Of a DNA stretch of 64,000 bases, positions 1 to 11,639 are shown in pieces. Origin of the DNA: Lepus europaeus (taxonomy: Eukaryota > Chordata > Mammalia > Lagomorpha > Leporidae); contig NC_084844.1 in NCBI RefSeq assembly GCF_033115175.1, positions 36,861,885 through 36,925,884 on the forward strand, read 5' to 3'. Made by a program: the position numbers and the translations under genes. The notes beneath the pieces were generated by a model that saw only the letters and a list, made by a program, of their open reading frames with translations, was not told the DNA's origin and searched no databases. How positions within the stretch are numbered: the stretch's first letter is position 1; each line of letters opens with the position of its first letter.

Positions 1-297
1 AGCTTTATTTTAATTAATTTTATTTATTTTTAGGCAGAGAGAGACCTTTCATCAACTGGTTCACTTCTCAGATGTTTACAAAAGGCTAGGGCTGGGCCAA
101 GTGGAAACTAAGAGTCAGAAACTGAATCTGGGTCTCCCACATGGGCAGCAGGGACCCAAGCACTTGAGCCTCCCAGGCACATTAGCAAGAGGCTGGATCA
201 GAAGCAGGGGGAGCCAGGACTCCAACCCATGCACTCTGATATGGGATGCAGGTGTCCCAAGCAGAACAAAGCAGGCTTTGCACAATGCCTGCCCCTG
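1..297 (-). repeat. CSINE
   Basis: Family features used for all CSINE calls: a tRNA-like head with B-box GGTTCRAGTCC, a central AAGATGGCCCAAGTNCTTGG block, a CT-rich stretch and a TTTCAAATAAATAAAT tail. This copy is reversed and its tail touches the window edge. Confidence 0.8.
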
Positions 298-1646
298 AGG
301 TATCATTCTCTGGGATTCCAGGAATTATCTCCCTTATCCCCATAAATAGCAAAGCCTGCTAGGTTTGGATTTCCATGGGAAGAACTGAGTTCCTGGAAAG
401 TGAGACAATGTTCCTGGAGCTTAGTGTAGTGGCACAACTGGCAGGAGGGGCATGGAGCCCACGTTCAGCTCTCCAGACCCACAAGTGCCTATGGGTTCCA
501 GGATGGAATACAGGTATCAAATTCTGCTCTTGCTTCCCACTGCCTGCTCTCTGGACAGCATTGGCTCTCCCTGTGCTGCCTCAGGGAAGCCCCAGCCTCT
601 GAGGCAATCCCAGTCCAAGCCTGCTAGAGCAGGCGAACATCCCTGGGAACTATTAGCCCTGTGGAGACCCAGCCTGGGGTGCTCAGAGACTGGAGTGGCT
701 GCTGCAAGCCAGCTGGGTCCCGAGTGCTTCAGCACCACAGGCTGGACAGCGCCCCTGGACAGGCGACGGCAGCTGGCTTCCCCTTACCCGCAGGTGGCAT
801 GAGGGGATAGACTGTTGCCAGGGGGCACCCTGAATCTAAGGGATTGTTGAGTGCAGCGCTGGGGCTATGTGGACAAAGATGGGGAGAAGCCTGGAGGTTG
901 TGCAATTTGCAGCTGTGGGAGAGGAGTGTACCTGACCCTGGAACTACAACAAGCTGGGTTCCCTGGAGGTTGGGATTAGGCGCAGGGGCTCCAGTGAACA
1001 TGTGATCCCGCACCTGCTGTGCTAAGTGGGGGGTCCACTGACTTTCAGCTCTTAGCTGGAGCCAGTCCAGGCTCTAAGGCTACAAGACCCCACAGCTCCC
1101 CAGCTGGGTCTGTCTTCCCGGGGCTCCTGTGTTTGGCTCCCATTCCTCGGTGCAGAGGGTACACAGCAGGTATGGTCTGTGCCCTGCTGCATCTCAAAGA
1201 CCTCCACATCCTCCCAGGGCCGGGCACGTGGTGAAAGTGACAAGGACAGCCAGAAGCAAGGCTGGAGGGCGGATTCTGGGGTAAAGTGAGGTTCCTGCCC
1301 TGAGACCCAAGGGTTAGCTCAGGTCATGCCCGGACCTGCATCAAGCAGGCCATATGCAAATGATGTGGTTAGGGAGAACACCACCTTTGCCCAGGAGGGA
1401 AGAGGTACCCGCCAAGAAGGCCTGCGACCCACCCCTCACCACACACCTCCCGCCTCGAGGAAACCCAGGGATGAGCAGCCGTGATCTCAGCCTGGCCCTT
1501 CCCTCCCGCCACAGGGCTCTGGTCTGTCTCCACTTCCCACCTTTGGCCAAGGTTATAAGAGTACAAGTGGCTGAGCTAGAACCTCCAAACAATCTCTCAA
1601 GGTGCAAAAAAATATCATAACAAATTTAATGATTGAAGTGACTTTT
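298..1646. other. Unassigned intergenic sequence
   Basis: Apart from the duplication at 1362-1473 I recognise no repeat, exon or RNA. Overlapping open frames on both strands have no domain I know. Confidence 0.5.
1362..1473. repeat. 112-bp direct duplication, copy 1
   Basis: Runs from GATGTGGTTAGGGAGAAC to CGAGGAAACCCAGGGATG. About 98% identical to 3312-3423 (two substitutions seen). Not recognised as a known repeat. Confidence 0.9.
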
Positions 1647-1955
1647 GGCGTTGGTGTTGTGGCCTAGCAGGTAAAGCTACCATCTGTAATGACAGTTCAT
1701 GTCCCAGCTGCTCCATTTCCAACCCAGCTTCTTGCTAATGTGCTTGGGAAAGCAGCAGAGGATGGCCCAAGTGCTTGGGCCCCTGATACCCATGTGGGAG
1801 ATCTAGATGAGGCTCCTGGCTTCTTCCTGGCACAGTGCTGGCCATTATGACCATCTGGGGAGTGAGCCAGCGACAGAAGATATCCCTCCCTCTCTGTCTC
1901 TCCCCCACCCTGAATTCTGACTTTCAAATATTTTTTAAAAATAAATTAAAGATAC
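1647..1955 (+). repeat. CSINE with target duplication
   Basis: Flanked by AAGTGACTTTW at 1636-1646 and 1956-1966. Confidence 0.92.
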
Positions 1956-2385
1956 AAGTGACTTTATTAGCTATCTGTGGATCAGGTAGCATCTAACAAT
2001 ATAGGAAAGGTCCTCTCCCATGAGCTGAGCAGAAGGGGCTGGCTTTATGTGCTGAATGGGGAAGAAGAACTCAGAAATCAGGAACAAAAAGTGGACTGAT
2101 CATTCCAAAGGCCCTTTTCTGAGGTTACCATAGAGGGGCTCCCCTACCATGCTGGCCCAGGTAAATGGGGCCCCTTCTTATTAGCTGCTGTGAATCTCTG
2201 GGGTGTGTGTGTAAAACTGGCCTGTTTCAAAGCTCAGTCTGATTACCTGATCCTGGTCCTTAGCACAGTGACTCCATTCTGGTTTGGTCTGGACTGTTGG
2301 GGCCTAGTGCCAGAGCATAGTCCAAAACAATGGCCTCTCATAAGTTTTTGTTTAACAAGGTCTTGGCAGCCTTGTGTTCCTTTTT

Positions 2386-2610
2386 GCTTTTTATTTATTT
2401 AAAAGGCAGAGAAAGAGAGAGAGAGATCTCCCATCTACTGGTTCACTCCCCAAAATTTCCCACACAGGTGGCAGGGACCCAACTACTTGAGCTGTCATTG
2501 CTACCTCCCAGGGTTTGCATAGCCCTGGAATGGGGAGCAGACCCTGCACTTGAACCCAGCTATTTCTATTTGGGATGCAGATATTCAAGGGGTGTGCTAA
2601 TCTCTGTCTG
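2386..2610 (-). repeat. CSINE, head truncated
   Basis: Tail and body clear; head ends near CTCTGTCTGGG. Confidence 0.75.
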
Positions 2611-2657
2611 GGTTTTTTTTTTTTTTTTTTTTTTGAGTTTGAGTTTGAGTTTGCTCT
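2611..2657 (+). repeat. T run and (GAGTTT)n
   Basis: About 22 T, then GAGTTT repeated about four times. Confidence 0.9.
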
Positions 2658-2980
2658 GGCCATGACACCAGCCATGGAACAGTGGGTCTGGTCCTTAGGC
2701 CACAGCTGCCCCCACCAGTCCTCATAAATGGAGAATGTATTGATGGCCTGGGGAGGAAAACATCTCAGCTACCAGGAAACCCCGGGCTGCTGGATCTAAC
2801 TAGGGGGAAGAGGAGCAGCTATCAGCTACCTCCAGTTGCTCCCCTGGAGAAGAGCAGAAAAATCAGGTGGAGGCAGATGGGATAGCACCACCAGAAGTGA
2901 CCTTGGGGGTAGAGGGCGTGGGTCCAGCATGTCTGAGTGACCGGAGGGACCCAGGGGAGACCTTGGCATGGGAAAGGATG

Positions 2981-3309
2981 CTTTTAAAAAAAATTTATTT
3001 ATTTGAAAGGCAAAGTTACAGAGAGGCAGAGGCAGAAAGAGAGAGAGAGAGCTTCCATCCACTAGTTCACTCCCCCAAATGGCTGCAACTGCTGGAGCTG
3101 TGCTGATCCCAAGCCAGGAGCCAGGAGCTTCCTCCAGATCTCCCACACAGCTGCAGGGGCCCAAGCACTTGGGCCATCTTCCACTGCTTTCCCAGGCCAT
3201 AGCAGAGAGCTGGATTGGAAGTGGAGCAGCCAGGACTCGAACCGGTGCCCATATGGAATGCCGGCACTGCAGGCAGTAGCTTTACCTGCTACATCACAGC
3301 GCTAGCTCC
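2981..3309 (-). repeat. CSINE
   Basis: Full body with GACTCGAACCGGTGCCC (B-box, reversed); AGGATG on both sides. Confidence 0.92.
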
Positions 3310-3311
3310 AG

Positions 3312-3423
3312 GATGTGGTTAGGGAGAACACCACCTTTGCCCAGGAGGGAAGAGGTACCCACCAAGAAGGCCTGCGACCCACCCCTCACCACACACCTCC
3401 CGCCTCGAGGAAACCCAGAGATG
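3312..3423. repeat. 112-bp direct duplication, copy 2
   Basis: Same orientation as copy 1, 1950 bp downstream, squeezed between two minus-strand CSINEs (2981-3309 and 3429-3725). Confidence 0.9.
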
Positions 3424-3428
3424 GGTTT

Positions 3429-3725
3429 TTTAAAGTCTTTTTTAAAGACTTATTTTTATTTATTAGATGAAGCAGAGTTCAAAGGAAAGAAAGCAAGAGA
3501 GAGAGAGAGAGACAGAGAAAGCGAGCTTCCATTCCCTGGTTCACTCCCCAGATGGCCACAACAACCAGGGATGGGCCAGGCAAAAGCCAGAAGCCCAGAA
3601 TTCCATCCAGGTTTCCCACGTGGGTGCAGGTGCCTAAGCACTCTGACCGTCTTCCACTGCTTTCCCAGCGGCATTAGCAGGGAGCTGCATGGGGAGAGGA
3701 GCAGCTGGGACTGGCTTTCAAATGG
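3429..3725 (-). repeat. CSINE, head truncated
   Basis: Lost the tRNA-like head after GGGACTGGC. Confidence 0.85.
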
Positions 3726-3851
3726 GATAAATAAGTTGCTCCGTTCTTACCCATGGGTCTTTTTGAAGGAGCTGGGTCTTCGGACACGAGTTGCAGCTCA
3801 GCTGGGATTCAGTCACTGTGGAGCAGAGGGACTTCAGATGGGTCCTAAATG

Positions 3852-4135
3852 TGAGGCATCTGACGCGGTAGTTAAGATGCCACGTAAGAAAGCTGCATCT
3901 GTATCCCGCCTGGGCTGGAATGCGGGCTCCGTTTCCAATTCCTGCATGCCTGCGAGGCAGCAGGGGATGGCTCAAGTACCTGAGTCCTGCCACCAAGTGG
4001 GAGACCCGGCTGTGGTTCCTGGCTCTTAGCTTCCGTCTGGCCCAGGCCTGCCTGTTGCAGGTATTTAGGGAATAAACTAGTAGATGGAAGATCTCTCTCT
4101 GTCTCTCTCTGCCTGGAAATTAAAAAAGAAAAAAC
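3852..4135 (+). repeat. CSINE, divergent
   Basis: Older variant with GCGGTAGTTAAGATGCC head. Confidence 0.7.
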
Positions 4136-4883
4136 AAAGTGAATAAAAAAATGTAACAGTGAGCACAATTGTCAACCGCGGACGCTGGGTGGTAATGGTG
4201 TGCTGACGTGGGTTCCCTGACCGGGACAAATGGACCGATCTAGGGGGCTGTTAAGAGCAGGGAGACTTTGCTTGTGTGTGAGTGGGGATGTATAGGGGAT
4301 CAGTGCTCTGGTCCATGTCCTGTGAACCCCAGACTGCTCCGAAAGAAGAGATTGACAGCAAGAACAGCGCTAAGCCTACTGCCTGTGACAGGGAAGGGCC
4401 CAGGCTGCAGCTTTCCCAGCCCAGGTTAAAGGTCAGTGTGCAGTGCACATGCGTGCGATGGTGACAGGGGCTGTGCAAGGAAGGACAGACGAAAAGCGCT
4501 CTCTGCGCCCTGCAATCTGGAAAGGGAAGGGAAGTGAGAGTTGATTTGGTGACTTCATTTTACCTCCCGCCCCACTGTGTGGCCGCTCTGGCTGGGAGCA
4601 CTCCCTTCTTGGCGCTTCTCTTGACTGCTCGCGGGTGTCCAGGGCTGTGACCCACTGGCAAACGGGCACCGCGGGAAGCGCTGCGGACAGAACCCCCTGC
4701 ACCTCGAGCGTGGGCAGAACCTGCTGGCACTGCCTGCACCCGGCCCGCAAGGTTCTCCAAGGGCAGAACGGGCCATCCCTGCACGGCGAAGGTTCAGGGC
4801 CTCTGCGACACGGGAGGGCTGCTTTCAGAGCCTGGCCAGTGCGTGACGCTGAGGGGGCATCAAACACTGGGGGCTGTACTGCT
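4136..4883. other. Unassigned, GC-richer block
   Basis: 4550-4860 is CpG-enriched relative to its flanks. No splice-consistent coding sequence or known repeat was recognised. Confidence 0.4.
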
Positions 4884-4942
4884 CTTTTTTTTTTTTTTTT
4901 AATTTTATTTACTTGGAAGGCAGAGTTACAGAGAAAGGGGGA

Positions 4943-4973
<31 letters not shown>

Positions 4974-5233
4974 GAGAGAATCATCCCTCTGCTGGTTCAC
5001 TCCCCAAATGGCCACAATGGCCGGAACTGGGCCAGGCTAAAGCCAGGAGCTTCTTCTGGGTCTCCCATGTTGGTGCAGGGGCCCAAGCACTTGGATGGTC
5101 TTCCACTGCTTTCCCAGGCACATTAGCAAGGCTCTGGATTGGAAGTGGAGCAGCTGGGACTTGAAACAGTGGCCATATGGGATGCCAGTGCTGTAGGGAG
5201 TAGCTGTACCTGCTGTGCCATAATGCTGGTCCC
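4884..5233 (-). repeat. CSINE
   Basis: Long GA-rich stretch (4943-4979). Confidence 0.92.
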
Positions 5234-5296
5234 TGAGCTGCTGCTTTTGACACTGGCATCCCATATCAGAGCCATCTGTCTGTAAGAAAAAAATAT

Positions 5297-6066
5297 TCAA
5301 AATATTTATTTATTATTTTTTTATTATTAAACTTTTATTTAATGAATATAAATTTCCAAAGTACAGCTTATGGGTTACAATGGCTTCCCCCTTCCCATAA
5401 CTTCCCTCCCACCCACAACCCTCCCCTTTCCTGCTCCCTCTCCCCTTCCAATCACATCAAGATTCATTTTCAATTCTCTTTATATACAGAAGATCAGTTT
5501 AGTATATATTAGGTAAAGATTTCAACAGTTTGCCCCCATATAGCAACACAAAGTGAAAAAAAATACTGTTGGAGTACTAGTTATAGCATTAAATAAGAGT
5601 GTACAGCACATTAAAGACAGAGATCCTACATAATATTTTTTTTAAAAAATTAATTAATTTTCTATGCCATTTCCAATTTAACACCAGGTTTTTTTTTTTC
5701 ATTTCCAATTATCTTTATATACAGAAGATCGATTCAGTATATAATTAGTAAAGATCTCATCAGTTTGTACCCATGCAGAAACACAAAGTGTAAAAATACT
5801 GTTTCAGTACAAGTTATAGCATCACTGCACATTAGACAACACATTAAGGACAGATCCCATATGGGATGTAAGTACACAGTGACTTCTGTTGCTGACTTAA
5901 CAATCTGACACTCCTGTTCATGGCGTCAGTAATCTCCCTAGGCTCTAGTCATGAGTTGCCAGGGCTATAGAAGCCTTTAGAGTTCGCTGACTTTGATCTT
6001 ATTCCGATAGGGTCATAGTCAAAGTGGAAGTTCTCTCCTCCCTTCAGAGAAAGGTACCTCCTTCTT
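5297..6066 (-). mobile_element. Rabbit-type L1, 3' end only
   Basis: An A/T-rich tail (plus-strand T run) is followed by the 3' UTR, which on the plus strand reads AATTTCCAAAGTACAGCTTA and then a pyrimidine tract (CTTCCCTCCCACCC). It contains an internal partial repetition (CTTTATATACAGAAGATC at about 5480 and 5715). Remembered as the lagomorph L1 3' terminus. Severely 5'-truncated, no ORF. Confidence 0.8.
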
Positions 6067-6068
6067 TT

Positions 6069-6383
6069 ATATTTATTTATTTATTTATTTATAGAGTTAG
6101 GGAGGGAGACACAGAGAAAGATAATCTTTCAACCACTGAATCACTCCCCAGATGACTGCAATGGCCCAGGCTGGGCCAGGCCAAAGCCAGGAGCTAGGAG
6201 CTTCATCTGAGTCTCCCACATGAGTGGCAGGAGCCCAAGCACTCAGGCCATCATCTACTTCCTTCCTAGGTGCATTAGCAGGAGGTGGATCACAAGTGGA
6301 GCAACCGGGACTCAAACGGGTGCCCATATGGGATGCCAGTGTCACAGGCAGCAGTTAACCTGTTGTGCCACAACGCTGGCCCC
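6069..6383 (-). repeat. CSINE cutting the ZNHIT3 fragment
   Basis: Abuts 6386, so it postdates that duplication. Confidence 0.92.
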
Positions 6384-6385
6384 TG

Positions 6386-6533
6386 GGTTGGTTTGTCTGA
6401 AATCAGCTAATCCACCTTGGTGGATCTTTTTTTCTCAACAGGACGAGTTTCAGGTTGCACTGCTTTGAAAGAGACAGATCACAGGCTCACAGAACCCTTG
6501 CCACCAAGCCTGCTGCCAAGTGGGAAGCATGTA
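6386..6533 (-). pseudogene. Inverted fragment of ZNHIT3 intron 2-exon 3-intron 3
   Basis: The plus strand here aligns with the reverse complement of about 31312-31517. It retains the exon 3 start (acceptor CTTTCaaag-like, GCAGTGCAACCTGAAACTCG), intron 2 sequence upstream of it and intron 3 sequence beyond it, but has lost about 36 bp of the exon (the TCTGCCAAAACTACGAAGCC part). Because introns are present it is a DNA-level duplicate, not a retrocopy. The left end is cut by a CSINE (6069-6383). Similarity stops abruptly at 6533. Confidence 0.85.
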
Positions 6534-7025
6534 CTTGGGCTCAGGGCTGGTTGGGGTGGAGGGAATGCTGAGGATCAAAAGCAAGGTCATTATCAGGGAA
6601 ATCAGGGGAAATCTGGGCTAGGCAGCAGGCCAAAGACGACAGGGCTAATGAACCCCCAGAGTTTCTGTCTCTTTAAGCCAGTGTGGCTGCAGGGACCATG
6701 TCCTCTGCCTTAAGTGTTGACAAAACTCCTGGGTGGTGCATGGTGCCTGATACCAGAGATAAATCCCAAGGAGACCACATCCTATCAGGGAGGCACCTGT
6801 TGGGACACAGTCTGGGTTACATAGTACCAGGAAAAAGAAAACAACTCCGGGAAAGTGAAGACAGACCTTCCAGGTGACTCCTCTCTGAGCTAGACTTGGA
6901 GGCTGAGAAAGGCTTCCTGCAGAGATGTCTACCAGGAACTGGCAGTAATTTTAAGGACCATAAAGCTGACAGATGCGGAAGAAAACCTGAATAATGCAAA
7001 GATACATTATGTTCCTAGAAACAAG
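6534..7025. other. Unassigned sequence after the ZNHIT3 fragment
   Basis: No match to ZNHIT3 intron 2 beyond 6533, and no repeat recognised. Confidence 0.4.
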
Positions 7026-7340
7026 TTTTTTTTTTTTAAGATTTATTAATTTCTTTATTTGAAAGGCATAGTGACAGAGAGAGAGAGAACAAGAAATCTT
7101 CCATTCACTGGTTCACTCCCCACAACCAGGCAGAAGCCAGGAGCCAGGAGCTCCCTCTAGATCTCCCATGTGGGTGCAGGGGCCCAAATACTTGGGGCAT
7201 CTGCTGCTGCTTTCCCAGGTGCATTGGCAGGGAGCTGGATATGAAGTGGAGCAGCTGGAACTTGAACCAGCACTCACTCTGCTATGGGGTGCTGGTGTTG
7301 CAAGCAACAGTTTAACCCACGGTGCCACAACTCCAGCCAC
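7026..7340 (-). repeat. CSINE
   Basis: Complete body. Confidence 0.9.
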
Positions 7341-7640
7341 AGATAGATGTTAATTCTCTATCACTTCAATCTAGAATTGCCAGTCAGGATTCTAGCAAGA
7401 TTCGCTTGTGGAACTGGGAAGCTTCCAGTGGAATTCCTCGGACACAGAATTTCGCCAAGCAAAGAGGGATGCAAAGCCATAGGAAAGGCTGCAGGCAGAA
7501 GGCAGGGGAAGGTGAGTGCCAGGTCTGGGTCTGGCCTGGGGGACGTGGAGGTGCCTCGCGGGAGAAGTGAGACCAACCACGAAGGGCCTTAGCTGCCCTG
7601 GTGAGCTGTGCACCGCACAGTCAGGGCCATGTTTGTGTTT

Positions 7641-7957
7641 TTGTTTTTTGGATTTATTTATTTATTTGAAAGAGGGAGAGAGGGAGAGAGAGAGACAGAG
7701 ATCTTCTATTCATTGGTTCACTCTCTAGATAGCCACAGTGGCCAGGACTGAGCCAGGCCGAAGCCAGGAGATTCATCCAGGTCTCTCCATGTGGGTGGCA
7801 AGGACTCGAGCACTTGGGTCATCTTCCACTGCTTTTCCCTGGCCATTAGCAAGGAGCTGGATTGGAAATGGAGCAGCCAGGACTCTAACTGGTGCCCAAA
7901 TAGGATGCCGGCACTGCAGGGAGAGGCTTTACCATCTATGCCACAACACCAACTCCC
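7641..7957 (-). repeat. CSINE with target duplication
   Basis: AGGGCCATGTTT on both sides. Confidence 0.93.
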
Positions 7958-7985
7958 AGGGCCATGTTTTAAAAAACACTGACAA

Positions 7986-8322
7986 GGGGCCCAGCACTGT
8001 GGTGCAGCAGGTTAAAGCCCCAGCCCGCAGTACCAGCATCCCATATGGGCGCCGATTCTAGTCCCAGCTGCTCCACTTCCAATCTAGCTCTCTGCTGTGG
8101 CCTGGGGAAGCAGTAGAAGATGGCCCAAGTCCTTGGGCCCCTGCATCAGTGTGGGAGACCTGGAGGAAGCTCCTGGCTCCTGGCTTCAGATCAGCTCAGC
8201 TCTGGCCGTTGTGGTCATTTGGGGAGTGAACTGGTGGAATAGAAGATTCTCTCCCCCCCCCCCCACTCTCTCTCCCACTCTCTGTAACTCTTCCAAATAA
8301 ATAAAATAAAATTTTAAAAAAG
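7986..8322 (+). repeat. CSINE with target duplication
   Basis: ACTGACAAG at both ends. Confidence 0.93.
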
Positions 8323-8446
8323 AAAAATACTGACAAGTTCATGTGAAGGAGAGCAGTGCCCAGGTTAGGAAGCTATGAAGAGTCAGCTCTGCATATGATG
8401 AAACATCACAGGGCCACACATAAATGAGTTGCTCAGAGCCATAGGG

Positions 8447-9095
8447 GTGGGGAACTGTTTTTCTGCTGAGGGCCAGTTGGATATTTATAACACCCCTGCA
8501 GGCCATACAAAATTATCAACTTAAAAATTAGGGGCCGGCACTGTGGCATAGCAGGTTAAGCCTCTGCCTGCGCCACTGGCATCCCATACAGGCACCAGTT
8601 CCAGTCCCAGTTGTCCCTCTTCCAATCCAGCTCTCTGTTGTGGCCTAGGAAAGCAGTAGAAGATGGCGCAAGTGCTTGGGGCCCTGCCCCTGCGCAGGAG
8701 ACCAGGAAAAAGTTCCTGGCTCCTGGCTTCAGATCAGCCTAGCTCCTGCCATTGCATCCATTTGGGTGGTGAACCAGTGGGTGGAAGACCTCTCTATCTC
8801 TCCCTTTCTCTGTCTGTAACTCCACCTCTCAAAAAATTTTTTAAAAAATTAGCCTGCAATAGGCATATTGGATTGGCTGTCCCATCTGCAGCTCCCTTGG
8901 CAGGGCCAGTCCCAGTGATTACGTGGGCCTCCTATGGACCATGGTCCAGTCAGTCCCTGCCCCTGTGAGGGGATTCTTGAGGGGTTTCACAGGGCTGCAG
9001 TGAGACAGGGAGGAGAAGGGAGGCGACTGGGGCCCCACAGTCCATCTCTGATTCCAGAAGAGCTCTTTCTTCTGCACAATTAAAAAAAAAAAAAA
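8447..9095 (+). repeat. hAT-type DNA transposon relic, split by CSINE
   Basis: Left terminus GGGGTGGGGAAC, then TGGATATTTATAACACCCC and GCCATACAAAATTATCAAC. It resumes after the CSINE (8532-8852) with AGCCTGCAATAGGC and CAGGGCCAGTCCCAGTGATT. Related to the reversed copy at 40215-40427. Right end lost at the CSINE at 9101. Confidence 0.6.
8532..8852 (+). repeat. CSINE inside hAT relic
   Basis: AAAAATTA duplicated at both ends. Confidence 0.92.
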
Positions 9096-9100
9096 GTTGA

Positions 9101-9430
9101 GGCCGGCGCCGTGGCTTAACAGGCTAATCCTCTGCCTTGCAGTGCCGGCACACTGGGTTCTAGTCCCGGTCAGGGCGCCGGATTCTATCCCGGTTGCCCC
9201 TCTTCCAGGCCAGCTCTCTGCTATGGCCCGGGAAGGCAGTGGAGGATGGCCCAAGTGCTTGGGCCCTGCACCCGCATGGGAGACCAGGAGAAGCACCTGG
9301 CTCCTGGCTTCGGATCAGCGAGATGCACCGGCCACAGCGGCCATTGGAGGGTGAACCAATGGCAAAAAGGAAGACCTTTCTCTCTGTCTCTCTCTCTCAC
9401 TATCCACTCTGCCTGTCAAAAAAAAAAAAA
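9101..9430 (+). repeat. CSINE, young type B
   Basis: Type B: GGCTTAACAGGCTAATCCTC head, AGCGGCCATTGGAGGGTGAA core and CTGTCAAAAAA tail instead of TTTCAAATAAAT. AAAAGTTGA duplicated. Confidence 0.94.
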
Positions 9431-9654
9431 AAAAGTTGAAAGTGACTGCTTTAAAAATAACAATGGGAGTGGGAGACACCAGAAGCAACAAAAATTCAAG
9501 GAAGAGGTTTAGCAAGATCCAGTAGCGCGAGGGCCCGGGAAGAACCCCTGAGAACACAGAGGAAAGGTCGGGTTAAAGAAAAACAGTCTTGACAAAGTTT
9601 AGTAAGCAGGCACCTGGGAGGCCGTGGTGATGAGAGCCACCAGTGATTGAAAAT

Positions 9655-9815
9655 TCACCAAGCACTGGGCTCTGTGCTAGCCGTGGGCTCACGTAGAGCG
9701 TCTCGCTTCACCTGTGGTGCACGGATGCACCTTCTCACTTGTGGAGGAGGAAACCAAGGCTTCTGAGAAGGCAGAAACTTCCAGAAGCTCCACAGCCGGA
9801 AGGTCTCACTGGAAG
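9655..9815 (+). repeat. MIR fragment
   Basis: AAGCACTGGGCTCTGTGCTA followed by CTTGTGGAGGAGGAAACCAA, the MIR core order. Confidence 0.65.
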
Positions 9816-9984
9816 GCAGTGCTGACCATGAGAGAGCGTGGAGGGGCGTGGACAGCTGTGAACACAGTCCTGGGGTTCTGGGGCTGGGAAGGAGTGTTCT
9901 AGGCTAGAGCGGTGGCCTGGAGAGGCCTCATAAAGAGATTAAAGTCATGTAGCTCTGGATAACCATTAAGCAAAGCAAACATGT

Positions 9985-10160
9985 ACTTCTGATCCCACTT
10001 CCTGCTAATGTGCTCCCTGGGAGGCACTCACGCAGGAGACCTGAGCTGAGTTCTGAGCTCTTGGCTTGGGACTGGCCCAGCCCGCTGATGCGGGCATTTG
10101 GGAAGGGAACCCATGGATGGGAGATCTCTTCGTCTCTCTGCCTTTGAAAAAAAAAAAAAA
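9985..10160 (+). repeat. CSINE, truncated old copy
   Basis: Only the 3' half is recognisable. Confidence 0.6.
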
Positions 10161-10499
10161 GTGTGTGGGGGGGGACCATGAGTCTTGTTTCTGTTCAATG
10201 CACTTGCTGGCTCTGGCTACTTTGGCACCATCAGCTGTTGTGCGTTAGGGGTCCTTAAACTGTTTGAGCGAGGAGTATCCTTGTTGGGTCTAGGGCTTCA
10301 GCTGGCCGTTACATGGAGCCACGGTAAAGAACATCTCCTGCACCCTGAAACTTTCCTCCTCCCACTTCCCCTCTCCTTGGCTTCTGTCACTGTCCTGGTT
10401 TGCTTTTGCTAGAGAAACATCACATAAATGCAATGATACGCTATGTCTTACTTAATACAATGCTGTGAATTAATCCGTAATTTTGTGTTATCTGTAGTC

Positions 10500-10765
10500 T
10501 GTCACGGACAGTGACCAACTGAGGCCCACCTTGCAAGTGGTGAGACTTCACAGCAACAGAACACACACAGAGGAGGGAGGAGGGGGAGGTTTATTAGAAT
10601 ACATGGCAAGTGAGCAGTGGGAGAGCAGGCCACCTGTTGGCCGAGTGCTGCTGCTGCACCGATGATAATCGGAGACACAGCTCTGGAGCAGGCTGCCGCT
10701 CCCCGGGGCACCAGTGACTGCCCTACTGCCGGGGACCCGGCTGACCTCCACACTCTGCTTCTTCA
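10500..10765 (-). repeat. Possible antisense LTR
   Basis: GGTTTATTAGAATACATGG (reverse AATAAA) at 10589 in a GC-rich block without CSINE features. Weak: no second copy or clean ends seen. Confidence 0.25.
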
Positions 10766-10809
10766 GATCGCTAAGCATTATTTCATTATGTATCTGCCAG
10801 GATATTTTC

Positions 10810-11163
10810 AATATTTGTTTATTTTTTACCTACTTGAAAGACAGAGAGGGAGAAAGAGAGAGAAAGAGAGAGGAGACAGAGAGAGACAGAGAGAGAGAGA
10901 GAGGTCTTCCATCCTCTGGTTCACTCCCCAGATGGCCACAATGGCTAAAGCTGAGCCGACCCAAAGCCAGGAGCCAGGAGCTTCTTCTGGGTCTCCCACG
11001 CAGGAGCAGGGGCCCAAGCACTTGGGCCATCTTCTACTGCTTTCCCTGGCCATAGCAGAGAGCTGGATTGGAAGTAGAGCAGCCAAGACTCAAACCTGCG
11101 CCCATATGGGATGCTGGCACTGCAGGCAGGGACTTTACCTGCTATGCCACACAACACTGGCCC
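10810..11163 (-). repeat. CSINE
   Basis: Extended GA tract 10842-10906. Confidence 0.92.
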
Positions 11164-11174
11164 AATCCTTTAAT

Positions 11175-11469
11175 ATGTATTTATTTATTAGAGAGGCAGA
11201 GAGAGAGGGAGAAGTCTTCCATTCACTGGTTCACTCCCCAGATGGCCTCAACGGCAGGAGCTTCGCCGATCTGAAGCCAGGAGCCAGGAGCTTCTTTTGG
11301 TTCTCATGCAGGTGCAGGGGCCCAAGGACTTTGGTCATTTTCCACTGCTTTCCCAGGCCATAGCAGAGAACTGGATCAGAAGTGGAGTAGCCGGGACTCG
11401 AACTGGCACCCACATGGGATGCTGGCACTGCAGGTGGTGGCTTTACCCACTATGCCACAACGCAGGCCC
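11175..11469 (-). repeat. CSINE
   Basis: Tandem neighbour of the previous copy, same orientation. Confidence 0.92.
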
Positions 11470-11639
11470 AGGCAGAGCCCCTTCTTCAGAGGCTTGTTGA
11501 GGGAGGTGCAGAGTGCCATGGGGACCCAGCTCAGGTGGATGGGGCTCCTTGGTTAAGTACGCAGTACGTGGTCTCAGCAGTTTGGAATGTCCCAGGTGCC
11601 AGGTGAGGCTTTCCTAAGCAGTAAACATCCCACTGATCT

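Noticed and set aside
3313..4029. 238-codon open frame
   Set aside because: Crosses the 112-bp duplication and two CSINEs.
10617..11363. 248-codon open frame
   Set aside because: Mostly two reversed CSINEs plus a possible LTR; no gene.
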